The translations under genes were made by a program, and so were the position numbers. A model generated the notes under the pieces. It had not been told where the DNA came from and did not search any database. It saw nothing but the letters and a program-made list of their open reading frames with translations. From Mermis nigrescens (taxonomy: Eukaryota > Nematoda > Enoplea > Mermithida > Mermithidae), in assembly GCA_036768485.1 (NCBI GenBank), contig JAVLUZ010000347.1:558001-622000 (forward strand): DNA of 64,000 nt, read 5' to 3'. This document shows, piece after piece, positions 1 to 11,800 of this stretch. Within the stretch, counting starts at the first letter, position 1. Every line of letters starts with the position of its first letter.

Positions 1-403
1 TTTTTGGGACTGTCTTTGTAGATGTACGAAGATTTTTGGAGAGACAAAAATTACTAAAAAGGTCTAAAATTCGCAGAAATTTACGGCGCTTTGCGTCGAA
101 ATGACTGATTGTGTGCTCTATTTATCTTTATAATGACAGAAACTGCATTTCGAAAGGAAAAATGTCAAATTTTTAAACGCTTTGCGCCGCTTCAAGACGA
201 TTCTTAGTGATTTTTACCCTCAGAGACCCATAAATTAGCTGAAATACACTACCAAAAGTCGAACAACTCTGTTTTTACCACACTAAAATCGCTACTGTAT
301 CATATTATAGTACCCAAAAATGTGTGTGTACACAATGTACAAAGACTTTTGGGGGATCATCTTTGTACATGTCAAACGGACCTTGTACAAAAAAACTGCT
401 TCG
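1..403 (+). mobile_element. R3 element, truncated by the window edge
   Basis: Matches 13200-13606 throughout: GACTGTCTTTGTAGATGTAC, ACTACCAAAAGTCGAACAAC, ACTTTTGGGGGATCATCTTT, CTTGTACAAAAAAACTG. Contains TTTGCGCCGC-type hairpins. Confidence 0.7.
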
Positions 404-645
404 CGCCAGAATTCTGATAAAGTCAAAGAATTTTAGTGATTTTTAGCACAAAATTGTCGAAAATTTTAAAATTTTAAGAAAAAATATTGCATCAAAAGTG
501 GTTTAATGTAAAAGTATACATTGTAAAACCCCGAAAAAAACGCTGTTTCGCGTGTTAAGGGCAAATTTTTGGACCTATTTTCTACTGTTTTTGGAAAAGT
601 CGGGATACTACCCCCTTAGGAAAATCCTAGATCCGCCACTGGCTG
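404..645 (-). mobile_element. R4 hAT-type MITE, partial
   Basis: Matches the reverse complement of 42443-42690 and ends CTAGATCCGCCACTG. It starts where an R3 copy stops, so the rest has been displaced. Confidence 0.65.
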
Positions 646-924
646 CAAGATACTGCTTAGCTATAAACGCGAGAATCGGCAAATTCTTCGACTTCTCTTT
701 CCACCATGTCAGCAGATCTTTGTCATGAATTAAGCATTTTGATTTCGTATAAGCCTCTAATTAAGAAACAAATAGATAATATTCAGTGATTTATAAGTAA
801 ATTGTCAACTAGACATAAAACTTATTTGAACGTGCAGTTGCCAGATAGAAACGACTTCCTGAATAATTTATCTTACGATTACATCGTCACATGTTCCGGT
901 GATGTCAAGCTATCAAGAGCGTAC

Positions 925-1085
925 ATACTTCAACACAGAAACCGAGAACCGGAACCGACGGTTGTCTAGTTGAAGAACCGGAACCGATGGTTCCAACTTA
1001 CGCAAGAACCGAAACCGGAACCGAAATTCTTGTTTTCGAAGAACCGGAACCGATTTTTTTGAAAACCCGGAACCGGAACAGCCCT
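925..1085. repeat. GGAACCG-type tandem repeat
   Basis: Irregular repeats of GAACCGGAACCGA from about 940 to 1080, interspersed with TTCTTGTTTTCGAAGAACCG. Simple-sequence expansion, not coding. Confidence 0.7.
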
Positions 1086-1817
1086 ATTGGATATACGGAA
1101 CTTTCTTATGATAAAAGGCTAAAAGCCTCGAATTTAGAGAGGCTCGAACTGAGATAAAGCGCTATGTATTTTGAACTCTGTTCATTATATAGCTTATTGT
1201 TTAACTAAAAAATTTTTTCAAACGTGCGTAACTCTGGTAAAAGAGTATTCATTTTGTGTGCATTCGAACATTTTTATCAGTTATGAAAAATAGCAAGTAA
1301 TTGAGCTTTTGAAACTAATGCAGAAGCATGTGGTTCAAGCAGAGCTACATAAGCTACATTATGCTGAGAGGAAACCTTTGACAAGTTCAGTTTCCTCCAT
1401 CAGGAGGAATTAAGAAAGGAGGTTTGAGATTATGGCTCGAAAACTTAAAAAAACCGACTTGAAAATGATTCGTGAAACTGAAACCTTTTAGTACTCATGA
1501 AAAAATAATATTTTAAACCTGGCTATGATATCATGTTGAGATGAATGGTGGAAATAAGCGAATAATTAAGCAAGAAGATATGACTTTAGTGTGCACAAAT
1601 AACATTGAGAAAATAAAATAAAATGCACAGAAAAGGAATAACACGAGAGCGTGTGATTAAAAACAATATAATCTAATCTACAGATAGTTGGTCACTTGCT
1701 GCTAAGCTCATTCTAGTTCCTTTCAATTATGTTTTCTACATATTTTTAAATGAATTAATCTATCAGCAACAAAGCGCGCACAAGTATTCTAAAAAAAGCT
1801 AAATAGAATACTAATTC

Positions 1818-1905
1818 AGGCCCGGGCCAGGCCGCCTAAAGAAAGACCGAGCCCGGTTACCCGGTCGATCCCTGCCCCCCTGTCATCCCCGGATACGGGC
1901 CTGTG
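1818..1905. other. GC-rich island with CCCGGGCC/CCGG motifs
   Basis: A short stretch containing CCCGGGCCAGGCCGCC and CCCGGTTACCCGGTCG, very unlike the surrounding AT-rich DNA. Could be the end of an unrecognised transposon. Confidence 0.4.
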
Positions 1906-2297
1906 TATAGGTACCTACGTCTGCCTACTGTTTCACTTGTCGTATTTTGTGACTTCCAGCAATAAAATATTTGATTTGAGCTGATTTAATGTAGGTACTA
2001 TATGGAGCTTCAGCTTGATTATTTAGAATGAAGTAATTTCAATTCTAGTTCGATTTTAATTTCTACTGCTCCTCAACATAGGACGAATATTATATTTTTT
2101 GTTAACCTCATTAAACGAAAGCCGTATATTTATTACGTATATTCCATGCACTATTCTTCCACAATTACACTCGATCAGTAATTCAATAGTCGTACTTTTC
2201 AAATAAGACGCACACAGAAATCTGTGGTTTTCATTCCTTGACCGTGCATAGTCTAACTTTAAGTGAATTCAGCAATTTAGAATATTAATGTAAAATG

Positions 2298-2476
2298 CAT
2301 AGGTGGGCGTCACCAAAATTCTTAGGGGTGCAAGATTTTCCTTAGGTCAAAAAATGGCTTCAAGAATGGTGGTATGGCGAAAAACACAATTTTTCAACGT
2401 TTCTCATCGTGCACTATCCATTGGCATCAGAAAATTGCGAAAAAAACACAAAAATAACCCCCCGCGCCCAGGTGTG
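2298..2476 (+). mobile_element. R1 hAT-type MITE, upstream of GTF2E2
   Basis: R1 is a ~250-bp element with ends CATAGGTGGGCAGCACC and CACGCCCAGGTGTG (short imperfect inverted repeats). In many copies it has an 8-bp target duplication, the hAT hallmark. This copy is internally deleted and lies about 135 bases upstream of the GTF2E2 TATA box. Confidence 0.75.
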
Positions 2477-2612
2477 TTAAATGTAGGTGTATGTTGTTAT
2501 TCTCAAACATCCGTGTTTTTATGTAAGACCTCACGTTTCGGCATTGAAGCGTGATCATATTAGCAGCTTTCTACGTAGAGCGCCAATATTTTCTAAGTTC
2601 GTAAGAGCACAT

Positions 2613-2621
2613 TATATAAAA
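2613..2621 (+). promoter_or_regulatory. TATA box of GTF2E2
   Basis: TATATAAAA lies about 53-61 bases upstream of the GTF2E2 start codon. This would place transcription start near 2640-2650 and leave a short 5' UTR of about 25-35 bases. The element is called from sequence and position only. Confidence 0.55.
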
Positions 2622-2673
2622 CAGGCCGATCCCAAATTGCAGCCAATGTTATAGATTTGCATTACAATATACT

Positions 2674-2848
2674 ATGGATCCTGCGTTGCTAAAGCAACGA
2701 GAAGCATTTATTAAAAGAGCTGCCTCGACTCCGTCGATAATTAAAAAAGGCGAAAAGCGGCCAAATGACAGCGAAAAACAGAAATCGTCTAAAAAGCCGA
2801 AAGTTCCGTCATCGAAGTCTGGCAATGGGAATGCAGTCCCGAAATCTA
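2674..2848 (+). CDS. GTF2E2: GTF2E2 exon 1
   Basis: Codons 1-58 plus one base. The ATG opens the family N-terminus (MDPALLKQREAF). The donor is CTA|GTAAGT, a strong match to consensus. Reading on past the donor gives a short frame of 79 codons that is intronic. Confidence 0.92.
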
Positions 2849-5800
2849 GTAAGTCGACGGTTCGGTTATGCTATTGTCCAGACATGCGTCAGCATGAAAA
2901 TTCTGGGGATTGAGTGAAACCAAAGATGCGTTTTTGACTGTTCTATTTGTAGGTGCACAAGGTCAGGATCGGCAGGGGGTGAAATCCCAAAAATCCAAAA
3001 CTGTTAATTTAACATTCACGATTTTTTTGCTGTTTTAACGATCAAAATGGTCGAAATAGCTAATAAAACGTTTTTTCGTGGTAATGTCACATTTTAAAAG
3101 CATTTTTAGTCAATTTTGACTGCATTATATCACTTTTAACACTTAAAAATACAAAAATTTATCAATTTTGGGCGCTTTTTAATCAAAACGAAAATATTTT
3201 GACGTTTTTACTGCTTTTGACCTCGAAAATGATGCAAAAATCGTTCCATCAGCTCAAGATCGCCGGACCGTACCTGTCCGGCTGACCCTTCAGTAGGATA
3301 ATACCTTCCTCATCCCCTATGTGCATGTATGTTTCTGGAGCGTTAAAGCATTAAGAAAAATTTTAAAAAATGCAAAAAAATTGGGATAAATTGAGCAGAT
3401 TATGGTCGAAAATGTCAAATATGTACATATAGTTAAAAACCAGCATCTTCTTTACGAGTTTTTTCGGAAAATCATGAATTCTTGGGGTGGGAGGGGTAAC
3501 AAATTTAATCGGGTGCGTAAAAACCTTTCTGGGCGGGAGGGAAATGAAAATAAAACCCACAAACCCTTGAAAGTTCGTTTATGTTAACAGTCTCTACAAA
3601 GTTTTCGTACCTAACCTAAATGTACGCTTTGTGCATAATTAATCGTGAGATCTTTTGTACGAGTTTATTTTTTAAGAGCCCAATTTCGATTACAAAACAG
3701 CGCAAGCCAGCATGGTCGCTAGCTTTGGCAATTTGGCTAAAGTCGTGGATCACATGAAAGTATTAATTTCTATTTTTGTCAGACTTTGAAAGTGAACTAT
3801 GTACAAAAACTATAAATAGTTGTTTAAACTTAATCACTCCGAAAATCAGTCGGTCAGCTTAATCGTATAAATAGTTTGAATAAGTTGAAAATAACTTCAC
3901 TTTTTGTGTGTCATTAAGGTCTAATATAAATTAATTATATAATTATTTTTATAATTATATAAATTAATTTAAATAAAGGAAATGTCAATAAAATTTATTT
4001 GTTTTGTTTTTTGTTTGTTCAATCGTTTTGCAATAGTGTGTCTTCTAGTTTAGAAAATGATGCTTTTTCGCATGATGCATGTTCCGTGTCAATTAGCATG
4101 GAAATTGTTGGAGGTTCGGTCCCGAAAAATTTTTGTAAAGTGCCTTTTTGGGGTAAAATGATCGGTAATCGTTGGAAACACTGTTTTCTTACGTTTCCGA
4201 CAATATTCGTTTTCTATGACGTAATAGAACATTTAAAAAATTTAGGGAAAAATTAGGAATGAAGTAAAATTGAACAGAACATGGTCAAAAATCAACAATT
4301 TTGTGAGGTCTAAACTTTTTCCCAGAATTTATTTGCCTTGTGTATGTGAAAATAGCTGCTCAAAATTTTGTGAGCGGGTCATTTGACCATTTAGGGCTAA
4401 AGTTCTTATATTTTTGGCCGAAAATGGAAAAAACACTTAAAAATGACCAAAAAACGCAAGTTTTTAATAGAAATGGGAGGAGTAGGAAATTTCTGGTTTT
4501 GGGAGACGAGAGGAATGATCGGACTTTGGGTGGAACGAATTCCCTTGGTCAGACACGTAGAAGAGGGATGGGGATCTTCCCTCCGAAGTTGGTCGTACCC
4601 CCATCCCTCAAAGTCATAAATTTTTTGACCCAACTAGATTTTTGGAAAAAAACCAAAGTTTCTGGTCATTTTTAAGTGCTTTTTCGCTATTTTTCGACAA
4701 TGATTGGAGGTAATTTACTCCGCCGCCCTCCGCCTAAAAATGACCAGGCACCCCCACCCATAATTTCGAGCCGTTACATGTATGCCCTTTCCTATTCCTT
4801 ATGAAAATAGCCCGAAACTTCCTAATTCTCCGTTCATTATATTATTTTTGTGTATTTTTACGTTTTTATTCTACGTTCGAACAGAAAAGACACTTGGCTC
4901 AAACTGCCTGGAGTCTGACCTTCGACGAAATACTCGAAGAGGCGCATTTGTTTGATCTGAGCAATAGGACGAAACAGTGGCTACTTGAAGTAGAAATTCA
5001 CTTTTTTTTGTACGTCTGTGGTACTAAGATTTTATAACGGAGGTAAAATGAGTATACACTATGGGAAGTCTGATAGTTGTCATTTTAGCTAGCATTAATA
5101 TTTAAATTGTATGTGTGTGTAAATGTTCTAAACTTTTGGGCAAAAGCGGACTTGTATGTAAAAGCTCGAAACCTTGGCAGGGGATAGCCGGCTTTTTTAG
5201 AGGGATTTAACGACCTTAAATTTTTGCCAGAAAATAGCATAGAAAACTATGTACGTATAATTAGCCTAAAAACGTTAACTTTTTTTGTGCCAAAAATCAG
5301 GAATGGAGGAAAAATCTCAGTAACACATTCCCATGGGTGTGTGGGGGATATTACGACACGTGGGCGTGGGGGTTTTGGGGGTATGCACCCCCCAGTAAGT
5401 TGAAATACCCCCCAGAAATCAAAATACTCCCCCAGAATTCAAATCTTAAAATTTCGTTTTGCTTTTTTAGCGATTTTTTGATGCCATTGGATAGTGTTCG
5501 ATGAGAAACGTCGAAAAATGGTGTTTTTTGCGCCATACGACCACTTTTTAGATCATTTTTTGACCTTTGAAAATTTTTTCACCCCCCCCCCAGAATTTCG
5601 GTGCTGCCCTGCCTACCTATGGATATTACCCCTACTTCAGGGCCCTAAACTCGATTCAATGTCAGACGATATTGAAGTATCAAATATTTTCTGCATGATT
5701 TTTGGGGCGAATGTTGCAAAGGTGTTAAAAATTTTTTTCGATCCGCACCGACTAGTAAATTTCTGTTTTGTGTGCCCAGAAATGCCTAGAACGAAGTTGA

Positions 5801-8800
5801 AATGATCTGAAAAGTTTAAATTTTTGATGAATTATTAAAATTTTTATTGATAAAATTGACGAAACGAGTCGGGATTGGATGAAAAGTGCCCCCTCCCCGA
5901 AATCTAGCGTTTACTAGCTCAAAAGCTTATTACAATATGCAAGTTAATTTTTAAGGAATGCCGTTTTATTAACCAAATTTTAGAATAAAAACAGGAAGAT
6001 TGAAAAGTAGTCTAATTTGACTGGTTTTCGAGCTGTAATTCAGGAAAATTGAAAAATTCGTAATCTCAAGAGTTCAAAAAAACTGGATTTACATTTTTTA
6101 AATTTTTATCTAAAAGATTTTTGTTTTTGACTCAGGAAAGATTTTTGTAGTTTTTTGAAGTAATTTTGATAATGATTGCTAAATTGCACACAAGCGTGCA
6201 TGAATTATTCCGTTCTAATTTTGGGTGCTTGGCATAGGTGGGCAGCACCGAAATTCTGGGAGGGGGATTAAAAAATTTTCAAAGGTCAAAAAATGGTCTT
6301 AAAAATGGTCTTAAAAGTGGTCGTATGGCGAAAAAAACACCATTTTTCGATGTTTATCATCGAGCACTATCCAATGGCATCAGAAAATCGCTGAAAAAGC
6401 AAAAAAATTATAAAATTTGAATTCTGGGGGCGGGGTATTTCAACTTCTGGGGGTGCATACCCCCTACCTCCCACGCCTATGTGCGGTGCTTGGGCTATTG
6501 TTGGATGAGTGCGCCATCACATTTCCTAATCAATATTATCTTGTCAACCCCGAAAATTTTGGCACGTTGCCAAGAATTCTATTTAACGTTTTCGTTGTGA
6601 GTTAATTTTAATTTTTGCTAAGCTGCTCAGTTCAGAAATTTCCTGAAATTAAGCCTAAATATGTAGCCCGTATGTCTAGCGTTATTTTCAAGGTATAGAA
6701 GAACACGAGCTGTTTTGTAATTAGTTACTATTCATCGCGGTTGACTTTATAAAATAAAAATAATATTTATGCGACGATATTAAATCTGAGGTGTTTTCGC
6801 CCTTCTAAAAAAGTACTGATTTGAGCAGTTTTTAGACTGAAGGATCAAATCACATGTGTGTGTGGTAAAAATGATTTTTTGGGGGCTGCGGCTTACATGG
6901 CAAAAGAAAAAATATCGTTCTTACATCATGCACGTAAAGACTCGAAATTGAAATTTTGTTTTGGATGGGGGTCCCCGCCCCGGCCATTTTTTTGGGGAGG
7001 GGGAAATGACCTCCAATTTTGGGCAAAAAACGGTCAAAAAATACATAAAAATGGCTAAAAAACGCAACTTTTTCCAAAAAAAAATCGGAGAAGGGGGTCA
7101 AAAAAATTTTGACGAAATGAGGGATGGGGGGACATCCAACTTTGGGTGGGAAAACCTTTAAACCCTTCTTACAAGTATGTTTTACATAATGATTTAAAAT
7201 TTTTAAAAATAATCAAAATTTACATTTACGCCGATTACATGCAACGGCTCCAAATTTCGGGAGCGTGTTTTGGTTATTCTAGGGGGAAGGTAAATTATTT
7301 TTAAAATTTCGGCCAAAAATAGCGAAAACACTATGGTTAAAAATCGCAAGTTTTTGATAAGAATTGGGGGCGGTCAAAAATTGACTTTGTTTTTCATTTT
7401 ATTTCTATTTTTTGTCTTATTTTTTATTTTAAATTTCAAAATTCATCAGGCTTTGCCTCGGAATCCTCGAATTGCCGTAGATAAGGACGGTAAATTCATT
7501 TACAAGCCTCCCTATAAAATTAAAAGCAAACAGTCGTTGCTTCAAGTCCTCAAGCGACACGATTTAGAGGGCCGAGCTGGTATCTTAATGTCGGAATTGG
7601 CCGACTGTATCCCTAATTCGGAAAAGGCTATCAAAGTGATAATTAAGATTATTTGTAATTATTTAATTAGGCTTGTAAAATGGATGGAAACGCGCAAAAA
7701 ACAGAAAGATTTCCAAACAATTAAAAATAATACTAATAAAAATAATAAAAAGAAATCGCAATCGTAAAAAACTGTAAGAATAAAATTTGAAAAATTGGGG
7801 AAAGTCTGGAAAAACTGTTTTCTATTAGATTTACATATGTTGCCCGTTGACATTGTTTTGGACGTGTCATCTGCTGACATGCGCATTGCACAGCATATGG
7901 ATTCTGCAGGGGTGTCAAAATTGAAATTTTTTTCCAAAGTTGAAAGTGCCTTTTTTTGGCTCAAAAACGGTGGGTACCATACATGATTTTGGGGAGGGGG
8001 GGGGTCATTCCCTCCAGAAAAATGTTCACCCCTCGCAAACAGTTTTTCACCCCTATCCCCCAGAATCGGCGATTTTTTGAAAATTCCCTAAAATTTTCTA
8101 AAATTTGTACAAAAGATGATTTTTTGAAGCGTTTTCAGCTATTCATTAGCTCAAAAGTTCCAAATTTTCGACGCTTCGCGCTATTATACTCATGTTTTGA
8201 CGATATTTTCAATTTGTTCCGACTTTTTAATTTTTTTCTAAATTTGTTTATGCTTTTATGCTTTAAAAAGATAGAGCATTGTCAGAAATGCTGAAAAACG
8301 GTGTTTTTGACGCGTAACTACCATTTTCGGACCCGAAAAAGGCACTTTGCAATTTCACCCCCAGAATTCCTATGCTTTGCAATTTGCATGTGTGGTGGAT
8401 ACGCGTCAAAAACATCATTTTTCGACGTTTCTGACGGTGCTTTTTCTTTCTAGGACGTAAAAACAAAAAGATTTTAAAAAATACAAAAGAAATCGAGCAA
8501 GTTGAACAAAACAGACTAAGACAAAAAATAAGTATATGGCGCGAAGCGCCGACATTCTGACACTTTTGAGCCAAAAGGTCGCTAAAAACGCTGTAAACGG
8601 CACTTTTTCTACGATTTGTTTTAGAAAATCGCAAATTCTGAAGGTAGAAAACTTTTCAGGGGGCTTACATACGTATATGCATGTACCGGTATCCATTTTG
8701 GGACAGAGTTAAAACTTTTTCTTGGATTTTTGAAAAAAAACCCGATTTTTTCTAATTTTTTGGCGTTTTTAATATGCTCTATTCAGTGAAACCATAGAAT

Positions 8801-11800
8801 TCGATTTTTTAAATAATTTTTTCGTACGCAATAACCGTATTAGTTTTTAATTGTCTACTTATTTTCAGCAGACGTAGTTTGAAAATTTTGGAATCAGCTC
8901 CAAAAAAGTTTCGAAGTGTTTTTTGGCTTAAAATCGATGAGTTAATGTTAAAACAACATTTTTAGGTGTTTCTTAATACGTTTTTTTCTAAAACATTAAA
9001 ATGAGGAGAAATATTTTCTTTTTAAATTTCATGAAATCAAAAACGCATTTCGTTGCCCAAAAGTCGAAGGATTGAAATTTTTAAAATTTCTAGCTTATAT
9101 TCAAAATTTTAAAATTTAAAATCTGTGCCAATTAAAATTTTTTCCAATCATTTTCTCTTTTCCATATCTTCTTTAATTTTTCTTACAATATAAGTCTTTT
9201 AATTAAAATTACTTTTTTTCCAAAAAATAAACTGCGGTACTGAAAAGCTGGGAGAAGTAGGTAAAAATTGGCGAAATTCTAATTACAGTAGTTTTTGATG
9301 ATTTTCGCTTAAGCATTTTGTTGAATATAATATTTTCATAATAAAATATTGAGTTGCGTAATTTCATACGATTTTTATAATTTAACAATTTTTGTAATTA
9401 TTTATAATTTTTTCAATTACCGGCCTTTCAGGACCTAGGCGACGCCGTTACTATTATTAATACGAATTTGAACAAAAGGAAGGACAGAGTCCTATTTTAC
9501 AATGACGTGGAGTCGAATATACCGTTAGATGAAGGCAAGTCGTGAATTTTACTCCATTTTTATATTTTTTAAAGCTTATATTTTATATCTATATATTTTA
9601 ATATTTAAATATTTTTATTTTTGTATTTTTACATAGCTTTAAACTATTTGGAAGAGAGAAAAGTTTTGGTCACTACCTCTAATGTGCAGCGTTGGATTTT
9701 CAGATTTCATTAAGTGCAACGAATATTTGTAAACATTATAACTTTTTTGTGGAATACAAATGTAATAAAAGTGTAAAGTGGCAAACAGCTCACAAAATGG
9801 AACTAAAATAAAGTTTAAGATTGACTGTTTAGAATCCATGAGCCATAAACGGCACATTAAAGACGGTTGTTTTACTATTTTATCGAAAAATTCAGCACTT
9901 TTGGCTTTTATTTTGCCTCATTAGCCCCAGAAAATTTCCCATATTTCTATTCTGGGGCTCTAGACCACACATGGGCGTGAGGGGTATGCACCCCCAGAAG
10001 TTGGAATACCCCCCAGAAATCAAAATACCCCCCAGAATTCAAATTTCAAATTTTTTTTGCTTTTTTAGCGATTTTTTGATGCCATTGGATAGTGCTCGAT
10101 GAGAAACGTCGAAAAATGGTGTTTTTTCCACCATAAGACCGCTTTTAAGACAGACCATTTTTTGACGTTTGAAAATTTTTTTTACCCCTCCCCCAGAATT
10201 TCGATGCTGCCCACCTATGCTCTAGACCACTCAAGCCCGCCCAACCCCCACGTGCAAATGTAATCCCAACTACCCATACATGTAATAGGGGGTCTCCAAC
10301 CTAAAGTCGGTCGTCCCGCATCTCCCTAATGTCAGAAATTGTTAGGTCAAAAATTGAAATTCATTGACCCGCTTTCCTACCCCCCCCGAGAATTTCGAGC
10401 CAGCCGTTACTTGTCCATTTGGTATCTTTTTTTGGGCCACCCTGTATAAGGAATGGATTGCGATTTATTAACCACAGATTAACAGCCATGCGAGATTATG
10501 TTTGAACTTGATTCATGTTTACTGCACAATAGCGATGGTGTCCATACATGCACATAGGGGGTGAGTGGGCTATTACCCCCTGAAGGGTCAGCCGGACAGG
10601 TACTGTCCGGCGATTTTGAGCTGATGGAAGGTTTTTCCCCTCATTTTTGAGAGGTCAAAAGCAGTAAAAACGTCAAATTTTTCCGGCGCTTCGCGCCCGA
10701 TTAGTACTTTAAGTACTTTTTACTCGAGAAGCGCCCAAAATTGATATATTTTTGCATTGTTTAGTGTTGAAAGTGATATAATTAAGTCCAAATGGACTAA
10801 AAATGCTTTTAAAATGCGATATTACCGCGAAAAAATGTTTTATAGGATATTTTGACCATTTCGATCGTTAAAACAGCAAAAAAATCGTGAACGTGTACTT
10901 AACTGTTTCGGATTTTCGGGATTTCACCTCTCCTGCCGACCCTGACCTTGTGCACCTACATATGATGATGTCCAGGGGCGGATTTAGGGGGGGCGGCCGC
11001 CCCCATCATTGGCCCAAAATAGTGCGCAAAATTAAGGATTTTTGAGCGATTTTTAGCGATTTTCGGGTTAAAACGGCTAAGTTTTCCGCCCAAGTCGAGG
11101 TGTCGCCCCCCTTAGGGGTACCGCCCCTCTCTTAGGAAAATCCTGGATTCGTCACTGATGATGTATACAATTTCTAGCTCTTATCATGTTTTGTGTTTTG
11201 CAGTCGTCTTTAATTGCAACAGTTTTGCTCTGGATCAAAGATTTATACTTTTGCATTGCTTTTCCTTGCTATACTTACAAGATATTAGTTTTTATACGTT
11301 TCTGATCACTACATGTCATAAACTTTTATCAGTTCAGTATAATTACAAATAAACAGTGATTATAATGAAATATTAGTAAATTTGGCGAATTCAATTTTGA
11401 GGTTAATGTTTTGGGAAGTAGTCTAATGCATTAAACATTTAATCGAGTGCATTGAAATTTAAGTAGAACTTAAAGCGCTATATTTACGGATCGCAAGCTT
11501 CAGGCCTTTTTATATAATATAGAAAGTAATCTAAGATAATTTGACGAGAGTATTTTGTGATATTTTTTAAAAATAAAATTAATTTTCAACAAATTTCTCG
11601 AAACAAACCAGAAATATAAATTTCTTTTTTTACTTTTTCGTATTTAGATGCTAATCGTAACCATAAATGATCTCGGGAGGGGTCTCAGCCCCAGGCATCT
11701 AGCTGGCCGTCCTGTTCTTGGGGGGACCAACACAAATTTTTGGGGGGACTAAGCCCAAAAGGGCCAGAAATAGTACAAAATAACGTTTAAAAGTCTGATT

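Larger units (their letters stand above)
646..2297. other. Intergenic region upstream of GTF2E2
   Basis: Apart from the GGAACCG repeat and the GC-rich island, I see only AT-rich DNA with many stops in all frames. No exon could be supported. Confidence 0.5.

Noticed and set aside
7333..7449. N-terminal hydrophobic extension to the frame containing GTF2E2 exon 4
   Set aside because: A clear CAG acceptor at 7447-7449 starts the exon; upstream is T-rich intron, and TFIIE-beta is a soluble nuclear protein.
7636..7767. Lys/Asn-rich C-terminal extension of the same frame
   Set aside because: It follows the GT donor at 7636. The family sequence continues in exon 5 at 9432.
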